NCBI GenBank assembly: GCA_964020155.1
Contig: OZ026559.1
Location: 1,341,845-1,405,844, forward strand
DNA from: Chondrilla cf. caribensis
Lineage: Eukaryota; Porifera; Demospongiae; Chondrillida; Chondrillidae
DNA length: 64,000 nucleotides
Direction: 5' to 3'
Position numbers and translations under genes: made by a program. Shown piece after piece: positions 53,596-64,000 of the stretch (within the stretch, counting starts at the first letter, position 1; the number at the start of each line of letters is the position of its first letter). The notes under the pieces were generated by a model that worked only from the letters and a program-made list of their open reading frames with translations, searched no databases and had not been told where the DNA came from.

Positions 53596-55052
53596 ATGAA
53601 GTTATTTATACCACTTCTGGTGTTTGGTACATTCATTCTGTTGGACCTAACGTTGGCTGAGAATGACAACAACAACCGCAACGATAACAAAGAAACAGCT
53701 ACGCATACTGTAGTAGATGCCAGAAACCACTTCAAGGTATGTGGACATGATTAGTACATTGTAAGATTGAAACTGGTGCAGCATGTCCACATTCAGTGTG
53801 GGCTTGTACAGTTCACAATCATATGTGTACAGGTAAGGGAATCACTGAGTCTACCTCTGTGTAGTCAGAGCATAATCTGATGTCAGTCGTCTTAGCAACC
53901 ATTGGGACTCCTACAAATATACTGTAACATGTTTGTAGTGCCAACGAGTACAGACTGTACAGTGGGAAATATTCATGGGACAAAATTTTTTGTGGATGGC
54001 TCCAAAAATCAAAATTCCCTGATAAAATTTCCACAGATGCTGGCTTACCGTGCAGAGCGAGAACACAATTATGCCTAATTCCCTGATTTTATTTCGTGGA
54101 TGTTAGACCAACCGCGAAGTCTGCGAAAATTTTGTCCCACAAAATTTCCTGCTATATGGTATACCTTTACTATACTAAATTCATCAGAGATCCACTAGGC
54201 ATCAAGGAGTGGAAGGTCCGAGGACTGCCTGTACTACTGAGAATGATGGAGACATACACCCCAAACCTGATGGTGATATCATATGGATTTGCATAAGTGG
54301 GGGATGGACACCTTACACGTAAGTACAGGATACTCATCACGCACACACACATTGAGGTAGGAATATGGAGGAGATTAGAAAGGATACAACACAATGCCTT
54401 GTCACATGCAGCCACAGTATGCATACACTATGTACTCATCAGTTTGATATGGTGTGCATAATACTATGAGCTTGAACAAAGGAAGACAGTATATGTGGAA
54501 GGATCTTCCATTTGGTGGATATAGGGGAAATGCATGTCCCTTTGGATTCCCTATACCTTTGACACAAGATGCACCTACCTATGTGTGCAGTACATACTCT
54601 ACCCTCCTGAGCCAATACTTTACAGCAGAGCAGAGACATACATTATGTATTATTTATACTATTTTTATACAGCATGATATAATATTGATAGACTGACTGG
54701 TCCAGCCTATTATGCTCAAAATAACTTTAGAGAGTTGTCACTGTAACACTCCACACATTACACACACTATTACAAAGGTTAACATACATGAGATCAGAAG
54801 ATGAATTTTTCAAGAGAAGAAATAAAAACACAAATTTGACATGAAATGCACAACCTACATATTATCTTTCTGTATTCTCTCCTTCAGATTCCTACCAGCT
54901 ATAGGAGCTACAACTACATTCCCTGGGAAGTCTTGTAAGCACCTTAAAAATACACTTGACAATAGGACACGCAGTTCATTGAGTGGACTGTATTGGCTCA
55001 AAGTGGATGATTGTTGCTCAGGATTTGAGCAGACCATACAGGTAGGAGCTGT

Positions 55053-55102
<50 letters not shown>

Positions 55103-55756
55103 GCGTGTGTGTGGTTGTTGCAATGATATAATGATATTATTAGTATTAATTATTATGATGTGCATAACGTAACAACACATACAATGTACTTCCAGTGCAT
55201 GCAGCATACCACAACATCTAACCATGTATGCATTCTGTAGACATACTGTGATATGACCACTGATGGAGGAGGATGGTCTCTGGTGTGGAAGCACTCATAT
55301 CTACAGGTCTCTCCACTGACTACAGACATGTACTATCACAGCTCATTCTACAAACCATGTACTGATCTCAGTGTTGGATGGTGCAATGTGCCCAACAAGA
55401 CAAGACTACAACCAGAAGAAATGATGATAGCTGCCTACCACAATGGAATACTAGTGTACGCGTACAAGGGAACATTCAACAGGAACATAGACCACCACTG
55501 GAGTGGACCTACATTGTTGACACCTGTCACTCAAATAGTGGATCATTGTACAAGGCCGAATACATGGGCACCAACACCTCTGTCGTACAATACTCTCACT
55601 GGATTGATTTTCAGCAAAGGTGGTGGTGATACTATAGGTGGTACATTAGCTAACCCAAGATATGACTGGCGCTGGGAAAGGTGTCGTCTACCATCATGTA
55701 TTTCCTCATCACTACAATACCATACTCAGATGACAATGGCCATCTACGTTCGCTGA
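53596..55756 (+). CDS. F8: secreted fibrinogen-like protein, MKLF subfamily (4 exons)
   Basis: Exons 53596-53736, 54188-54318, 54888-55041 and 55241-55756 give 313 residues. It is the sister of F2: same signal peptide type (MKLFIPLLVFGTFILLDLTL), asparagine-rich linker (ENDNNNRNDNKE), exon 2 (HQGVEGPRTAC) and exon 3. The variable segment is class II (YNTLTGLIFSKGGGDTIGGT) and unlike F2 over much of its length. It reads DWRWERC where most copies read DERWEEC, and HTQMTMAIYVR where others have NVQM. Intron 1 contains a full inverted-repeat element (53954-54161) of which F2 keeps only a piece. Confidence 0.87.
53954..54161. mobile_element. GTATAGCGGG-family element, copy C (F8 intron 1)
   Basis: Full-length but diverged: CTGTACAGTGGGAAATATTC at the left, TTTCCTGCTATATGGTA at the right. 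Confidence 0.8.
55058..55110. repeat. (GT)n microsatellite, F8 intron 3
   Basis: Starts after GTAGGAGCTGTGTGTA, close to the donor. Confidence 0.95.
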
Positions 55757-56782
55757 CCATCACCAGACAAACCAGCTACCACAACATGTACTGTAGAGGA
55801 TTAGATACTGTAGTACAATACTTTATACTGGAGTTAGCTAACATGTAGTGTTGATAGTGTACTATTAGGTAGTGTGTGATAGCCAGTAGCTGGTGTAGTG
55901 TGGAGTGAGAACTATGAATATCATTACATTGAAATCCGTAATGTTAAATTACACAATATAATATTGCTGTTAAAGAATATATGTACGTACATATACGTAC
56001 AGTATACATGTCATTGGGGTACACAAAAATATACACATACCCAATGGATATAGCATCTGCACCTTATACATACACACTGTTACTTAGTCTAGTATAATAT
56101 AACAGACACACAGTCGTTCACAGTGGATATAACACCTCACAGGAGAAATAACAATGCTGTAACTAAACCATCCAATACACCTCCTTTGAGAGCCTGTTGT
56201 TACAAAGGTATGGTATACTGTATATATGTAAGCATTGCCAACTAGCCTGGCCTGCTACAACCATCCCAGCAAGCACCTCTGAGCAGAGAAGGGCCAGGGA
56301 CATGGGACACTTACTAGGACTAGGACTGACTGTGCTGTACTCCATAATGAGAACTATGAATATCATCACATGTGCTTATCATGTATTGACCTTCAAGTAC
56401 AAGGTTAATATAATATTATGGTTAGTTACCTGTTTACTTAGGGAAAATTAATGCATACCTATAAACATACATAGAGGAACTGTTGTTTATTCATTCCACA
56501 AGAACTAACTCTGAAAACTTTTTAACTATAACCTCAGTTCCAGTTACAAAATAACCATGCTATAATAACAACATTTCAAGGAACAAACAGTTCTTGTGAA
56601 AAGCATGTCCATTGGTACATGGAATGGTACATTGGTGTATGGAAGATCTATGCTATTACACAGTGCAGTATACATAACACATGTGCATCACCAGTACTTA
56701 ATATGTAAATTAATGTATATTAAAAACTCGAAGATTAGTGGTGATTTTGATATCTGTTGACAACATACGACTGAAAAACACA

Positions 56783-56972
56783 TCTGTATAGCGGAAATTT
56801 TTTGCGGGACATTTTCACAGATGGTTCCAAAAATATAATTTCCACAGATGCTGGCTTACCATGCAGAACAAAAACACAATTATGCATACTTGCAGATTTT
56901 GTTTTTGCAGATGTTAGGCCAACTGCGAAATCTGTGAAAACTTTGTCCCGCGAAATTTCCCACTATACGGTA
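56783..56972. mobile_element. GTATAGCGGG-family element, copy D (F8-F9 spacer)
   Basis: TCTGTATAGCGGAAATTTTT at the left, TTTCCCACTATACGGTA at the right. Confidence 0.85.
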
Positions 56973-57364
56973 TGTACTGGAGGTACATACATTATGAATG
57001 TGATACATACGTAGTTGAAAGTATAGTTGAGTAAGAGTGACACAACTATGTAATAACATAATTACACACACATCCATCATATGCATATACAGGTGATATA
57101 AAATCAATACTTTTACTACAATGGTACTGTATGTAAGTATAAGGCATGTATTACATTTGTACATACAGTACATACAGTACATACATGCATGCTGTACAAC
57201 CATGCATCACACACATGTAAATACACATGGGTACACACATAACACAAACTTTCATAGCACAAACACAATAAATAAATGAATGAATAAGTTCTAGTTACAA
57301 ACCACTCACAGTAAACAGCCACCACAATGTCTGGTAAACAACCCCACAGTTCCAGATCACATGG

Positions 57365-57372
57365 TATAAAAG
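57365..57372 (+). promoter_or_regulatory. TATA box of F9
   Basis: TATAAAAG 117 bases before the ATG, in the conserved promoter block. Confidence 0.7.
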
Positions 57373-57481
57373 TGGACAGCTTGTCACACAACAACTAACA
57401 ACTGTGTTTGCTGATAGTGGGACTGGATCAAGATAACAACTCACTGACTGACTACTACAAGATTGCAATTCTCTGGAAAAG

Positions 57482-58983
<1,502 letters not shown>

Positions 58984-59665
58984 CCATCACCAGACAAACC
59001 AGCTACCACAACATGTACTGTAGAGGATTAGATACTGTAGTACAATACTTTATACTGGAGTTAGCTAACATGTAGTGTTGATAGTGTACTATTAGGTAGT
59101 GTGTGATAGCCAGTAGCTGGTGTAGTGTGGAGTGAGAACTACGTATGAATATCATTACATTGATATCCATACTGTTGAATTACACAATATAATATTGTTT
59201 TAAGTATATACGTACGTACATGTCATTGGGTTACACATAATTACACACATACCCAATGGATATAGAATCGCACAATATACATATACACTGTTATTATAAT
59301 AATAATATAATACCAATTATTATAGCTCACAGTTTACATAATACACTACACACTGTACAAAGTTGGTCAATATACCAAAACTGGTCTGAATATCATTATA
59401 ACATATCAGTTGGAGCTGGTATCTTGTATGAGGCAGTGAGTCTATTTTGTTGGTGATTGTCATGTTATGAGAATGTTGTCAGTTTAATAGATTAAATCAC
59501 CATGAAAACGAGAGTCTAAAGTACATAGATATAAAATGGTTTCAACAAGCCAAATAATCCCATAACACTAGTTGTGTTACAATGGTCTTGTTCTGACTTC
59601 AGGTGCGGCAATGGTCCTACCAACCACACCTACTCAAATAACCATGTAGCAATGTTGCTACAGTA

Positions 59666-61708
59666 TTATTATTCATTATTCATTAATTTCGTCTGATTAC
59701 AAAAATCAGACAGGGTACACAGAAGGCACAGCCTACACTATGTGCTCCCCCAAATTAAAATAAATACATAGTACATAAAGTTAAGTCAAAAGTGAATATA
59801 GGTAAATATTAACTAATGAACCATTAATAATAATATTATGCGTGATGCACTGTTACAATGAAATGATACAATGTGAAACAATGGATAATATACACATAAG
59901 AGTGGGTGAATCATTGGTTATTAAATAAATGAACAAATAAAGCATGCTTGAATGACGATATGGATGGGGATTCAATTATACAATTGGGAAGGTCATTCCA
60001 TAAGAAGGGAGCATTGATGAAATATGAAAATCTAAACACGTTGATTCTTGATTTCTTGCTTATTAATCTATTTTTGCGTTGATGGCTAGTCTGTAACTTC
60101 TCTGATAAGATAGGATAAAAATTGTTCAAAAGTTTGAAGGTTAGGTAGTTTGTGGTAAATAATCTGCTCCTGCTCAAACTAAGCCATCTGAGGTTCATCA
60201 GTGATGCAGCGTAACTAGTGCTCCATTTCTTTTTATCTGGCAACCACCGCACTTCGGGGTCAATCCACCTGGCTGCTCTCTGCTGAACTTTCTCCAGCGC
60301 ATCTTCCATCTTTTTGGTTGATGGGTGCCACGCCGGGACACCGTACTCTAGGATAGGCTTTACTAAAGCTTTATAAGCTTGTTCTTTACTAGCACCTGTA
60401 CAACCAAACATAGTTCTCCTCAGTAGAGCTAAAATTCTATTGGCTCGGGCCACACAATCAGTAACATGACAGGACCACTTCAGCTTGTTGTCAAGTGTCA
60501 CTCCAAGGTACTTGTAGGTAGCGACTTCCTCCAGTTTGTTATCGTCTAAGGAATAGTTGCAAGGAATGAGCTTCTTTTTGTTGGTAATGTTCAATACTTT
60601 GCATTTAGAATAATTTAAACATAACTGCCACTTGACACTCCAATTGGAAATGGCATCAAGGTCTTCCTGCAAGAGTATACAGTCGTTTGCATCATTGATT
60701 GTCCTATAGAGGGCACAATCATCTGCAAAGAGGCTAGTACTTGAATGGCGTATGTTAGATACAATGTCATTGATGTAAATGAGGAAAAGTAGTGGACCCA
60801 ATACAGTTCCTTGCGGTACCCCGGATGTAACTCCGGTCCAGTCTGATGAGGCGCCATTGATTATAACTCTCTGTTGTCTGTTAGTAAGAAATGCCTTTAT
60901 CCATCTGAGAATACTGCCCCTGATCCCAATACTGTCTAATTTGGCAAGTAACCGTTGGTGCGGGACAGAGTCAAAGGCTTTACTAAAATCAAGAAAGATG
61001 GCATGACTAGTCAATCCCTTGTCCAGACTTTCGGCAAGCTGATGTATGGTTGATAGTAACTGGGTGAGGCAAGAATTACCAGGTCGAAATCCATGTTGAA
61101 CTGGAACTAACACAGGTAACACAAATTCCTTCATCTTTTTAGATACAATACGTTCGATGGTTTTGACTACATGGCTAGTAAGGCTGATGGGTCTATAGTT
61201 ATTAGCCCGATGTTTGTTACCCTTCTTAAAGATGGGAACTACATTAGCTCTTGTCCAGTCTCTGGGAAGTATTCCGAGGGACAATGAGAGGTTGTATATT
61301 CTAGAGAGTGATGGCGCAATAGAAACAGCTCCCTCCTTCAGAAGGATACCAGGTATCCCATCAGGGCCACCACACTTGTTGGTATTAAGGTGGGTCAGTT
61401 CATCTAGCACGGCTTCCTGGTCAATGGTAAAATTTTGTAGACAGTCTGGGTTGGCATTTCGGTTCAACTCCTCAAGCAGCCCCGGCATTCCGTCATGGTC
61501 CTCCTCCGTAAAAACGGAAGAGAAAAAATGGTTAAACAAGTCTGCTTTTTGTTCATCAGTAGTCAGTGCCTCTTCCCCATCAAGCAGTTGAATAGATGGC
61601 AGGTCTGTTCTTCCGTTACGAGTAGATTTCAACCACCTCCAAAACTGCCTGGGGTTGGATTTCATATCAGCTGTGATTCTTTGCAAATGTAGAGTACGAA
61701 GTCTTCTC
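59666..61708 (-). mobile_element. 5'-truncated non-LTR (LINE-type) retrotransposon
   Basis: A minus-strand insertion whose empty site can be read from the paralogous spacer after F5 (CTACAGTATGTCAAATTCC near 46855): the host sequence stops at 59665 and resumes at 61709, with GTA possibly duplicated. The 3' tail on the element's strand is AATGAATAATGAATAATAA-like, not poly(A). The element starts inside the reverse-transcriptase ORF, so the endonuclease region is missing: a typical dead-on-arrival copy. Confidence 0.85.
59911..61708 (-). CDS. Reverse transcriptase ORF fragment of the LINE
   Basis: Open for about 600 codons from the truncation point to a stop at 59911. RT blocks occur in the right order: NVVPIFKKGN, NNYRPISLTS, QHGFRPGNSC, FLDFSKAFDSVPH (catalytic Asp), SGVPQGTVLGPLLFLIYIND, FADDCALY (catalytic DD), then YKYLGVTLDNKLKW and a C-terminal AYKALVKPILEYG. 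The general look is that of the Jockey/CR1-like group, but I cannot fix the clade. There is no AUG near the left end; the first in-frame codons (TRRLRTLHLQRITADMK) are interior sequence of the parent ORF. There is no internal stop or frameshift, so the insertion may be fairly young. It has no endonuclease and is not autonomous. Confidence 0.85.
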
Positions 61709-61927
61709 GTATGTCAAATTCCATGAAATATAAACAAAATACAAAATACAATAGTATGTGCATACTTATCAGACCATGCACACATTGAAGTACACACAGT
61801 ATCACAGACAACGAGTCATTCAAAATTTAGGGGCTGCCGCAGTCGGGCTAGAATTTGTTTGCTGGAGCTCCGCCGAACGTACGTATTCACTTCAACAGAG
61901 GATCCTTCTGAACCTAACAAAGACACC

Positions 61928-61997
61928 CAAGTAATTTGAGTGCGGGGGCAGCAGCTCCCCCCCCCCCCCCCCCAAGTTTTTGAACTTGAATTACTTG
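61928..61997. mobile_element. Foldback element, copy upstream of F10, with poly(C) run
   Basis: CAAGTAATTTGAGTGCGGGGG faces GAATTACTTG. The middle contains an uninterrupted run of 17 C (about 61959-61975), expanded from the short CCCC seen in the other copies. Confidence 0.65.
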
Positions 61998-62158
61998 TTT
62001 ACCTGCAGTTGAAGCCATGCTATGGTGGGCAGTGGTTTGGTACTTTCAGACATTTATCGGATTTCAGAAGAACAAAGTTTAGTTCTAGTTACAAACCACT
62101 CACAGTAAACAGCCACCACAATGTCTGGTAAACAACTCCACAGTTCCAGATCACATGG

Positions 62159-62166
62159 TATAAAAG
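62159..62166 (+). promoter_or_regulatory. TATA box of F10
   Basis: TATAAAAG 117 bases before the ATG. Confidence 0.7.
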
Positions 62167-62275
62167 TGGACAGCTTGTCACACAACAACTAACAACTGTG
62201 TTTGCTGATAGTGGGACTGGATCAAGATAACAGCACACTGACTGGTTACTACAAGATTGCAATTCTCTGGGAAAG

Positions 62276-64000
62276 ATGAACCTCTTTACGATCATACCAC
62301 TTTTCTTGGTTGTTACCACTGGTTTGTGGGAACAGACAATTGCTCAGGAGAATGCTAAAGATAAGTTAGATACAGGAAACCACCATGTGATGAAGGTGAG
62401 TACATGTAGACTAGGACTGCTATAATGGAGCAGACTTTCCTCAGAACTACTGTGACAAACAACACACATAACTGACATTGTTACCTACTGTATAACTCCC
62501 TCACTATTCCTCCACTCCCCACCACCAGAGAACCACCAAGCGTCAAGCAGTACCTACTACTACCTGTACTTCTGGGAGAGAGGGACAGGTTTACCCTGTA
62601 CCAGCTAATGGGGACATGATATGGATTTGTAGAAGTGGAGAATGGATACCTTTTGAGTGAGTACAAGGTTTGAGTACATCCACCAGACAACATACCAGGA
62701 TAGGAACCTAGAGGGGCATAAAGGTTGGGGTGTACCTCCCCAAAGACTCTCAGAGAGATCTCACAGTGCTGTTCTACCATAGTGATACACATTCACTGTT
62801 GATTATTCCTATTCTCTACTGTCTCCCTTCTCCTCAGACTCCTGGCATCCATAGGAACTGCTCGCTCACTACCTGGGAAGTCTTGTAAACACATCAGAGA
62901 CACTCTTGCTAACCAGTGTAGTCAACCACCACAGAGTGGACTGTATTGGGTCAAAGTAGCTCATCCTTGTTCAGGAGTAGAACAGACTATGCAGGTAGTG
63001 ACTGTGTGTACGTGTGTGTGCAATTTGTGTGTGTGTATGTGTGTGTGCATGCGTGCGTGCGCAGTTGTCTGTATATGTGTGTGTCCACTGATTGGATCAT
63101 GGATATTCATACTGTACAACTCAACAATACAAACTACACTGCGTATGTACAGATCCAACAATAATCCTATTCCATACACCTTCAATATATTCTTGTGTAT
63201 TATAATCTGTACTCTAACCACGGGTTGAGCATACCTGACTGTATCATGGATTATGTCTGCCATGTGACAATGAAATTGTCAGGGTTGAGTGTACTTGACT
63301 GTAACATGTGTACCTGACTGCAATATGTGTGCAATGTAGCAACAGATGTGTCAGGGTTAAACATACCCAATGTACACATGGAATATGGTTGCCATAAGCC
63401 AAAAATTGACCTCATCCATTACAGATATACTGTGATATGACCACTGATGGGGGAGGATGGTCTCTGGTGTGGAAACACTCATATCTACAGGTCTCACCAC
63501 TGACTACAGACATGTTCTACAACAGCTCATTCTACAAACCATGTACTGATCTCAGTGTTGGATGGTGCAATGTGCCCAACAAGACAAGACTACAACCAGA
63601 AGAAATGATGATAGCTGCCTACCACAATGGAATACTAGTGTACGCGTACAAGGAAACATTCAATTGGGGAATAGACCACCACTGGAGTGGAGCTACACTA
63701 CTGACACCTCAGTGTTCTCGCCAGGCCGAATTTGCAGGGCGGACCGCCCTTTTTAGATTTAAAATTTGACTTTATTTGTAATGATCCTTCCTTTCCTGAG
63801 ACTGGCAAACAGTTTTCCCCCTTGTGTCAGCTGTTTAGATAACGCGAGGCAATAAACGTACGCGCGTATGCAGAGCAGTCGGATTGACGCCATTTTTATG
63901 CAGAATATTAATCTTAAATTAAATAAGAATAACCCACCACCCTTTTTAAATTTTTTTCTGGTGACTACACTGCACCTGTCACTCAAATAGTGGACCATTG
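62276..64000 (+). pseudogene. F10: fibrinogen-like gene interrupted in its last exon
   Basis: Exons 62276-62395 (one codon shorter than in its sisters, KDKLDT), 62529-62656, 62838-62994 and 63425 onward. Promoter, splice sites and frame are intact up to 63709. There the reading frame runs into an inserted element and stops at 63767-63769, after the ectopic residues QCSRQAEFAGRTALFRFKI. The lost part is exactly the variable segment and the C-terminus. Family sequence (CACCTGTCACTCAAATAGTG) resumes at 63973 and continues to the window edge. In intron 3 the GT tract is degenerate. FYNSS replaces YYHSS, and ETFNWGIDHH replaces GTFNRNIDHH, so the framework has also begun to drift. It may still express a truncated secreted protein. 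Confidence 0.85.
63710..63972. mobile_element. 263-bp inverted-repeat element inserted in F10 exon 4
   Basis: Ends read CAGTGTTCTCGCCAG at the left and, on the complementary strand, CAGTGTAGTCACCAGA at the right. It is flanked by a 5-bp direct repeat CACCT (63705-63709 and 63973-63977) that is single in all other F genes. It has no coding capacity, so it is a non-autonomous DNA transposon (MITE). The CAGTG end resembles hAT elements, but their target duplication is normally 8 bp, so the superfamily is open. Confidence 0.85.

Larger units (their letters stand above)
55757..57481. other. Spacer F8-F9
   Basis: Family 3' UTR to about 55925, a block shared with the F3-F4 spacer (56160-56320), an inverted-repeat element at 56783-56972, and the TATA promoter of F9. 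No gene recognised. Confidence 0.7.

Noticed and set aside
61684..61686. TTG as a true start codon of the reverse transcriptase
   Set aside because: The frame is open to the truncation point at about 61708 and the preceding codons belong to the parent ORF; no initiation is implied.

Overview
The window is animal nuclear DNA: split genes with GT-AG introns, an intron-rich spectrin gene, very many (AC/GT)n microsatellites, short inverted-repeat elements and one non-LTR retrotransposon. The exact species cannot be read from sequence alone. The domain content and style of the mobile elements suggest an early-branching invertebrate, a sponge being my best guess (inference only).

Layout. (1) 1-39741, minus strand: the 5' part of a beta-heavy-type spectrin gene. 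I could place 26 consecutive coding exons (3701 bp, 1233 codons, reading phase consistent at every junction). They encode two N-terminal calponin-homology domains, spectrin repeats, and an SH3 domain inserted in the fifth repeat between an acidic and a basic linker. The 3' end lies beyond position 1. Intron 20 (2447-11618) is almost filled by a 358-bp satellite of about 24 copies that carries a ten-unit higher-order duplication. (2) Intron 9 (20233-34617, 14.4 kb) holds genes on the opposite strand: an intronless NHL-repeat gene and four tandem genes for secreted fibrinogen-like proteins. (3) 40727-43323, minus strand: the 3' part of an unrecognised proline-rich gene with an internal duplication of an exon pair. 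(4) 45093-64000, plus strand: six more members of the fibrinogen-like array. One has a replaced N-terminus (F5), and the last (F10) is broken by a 263-bp inverted-repeat element inside its last exon. A 5'-truncated non-LTR retrotransposon sits between F9 and F10.

The fibrinogen-like genes (called F1-F10 here) are the main accessory system. Each normally has four exons: signal peptide, a small two-cysteine module, and two exons for an atypical fibrinogen-related domain. About 100 codons at the start of the last exon and the 3' UTR are almost identical in all copies. A segment of 40-47 residues between two conserved cysteines near the C-terminus is strongly diversified and falls into two classes. 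That pattern (constant framework, variable disulfide-sized loop, shared promoter) is what one would expect of a secreted recognition family. The function is inference.

A second cross-gene pattern is that (GT)n tracts on the sense strand begin at or within a few tens of bases of 5' splice sites in the spectrin gene, in the unknown minus-strand gene and in most fibrinogen-like genes, while two sense-strand (CA)n tracts lie just upstream of spectrin 3' splice sites.
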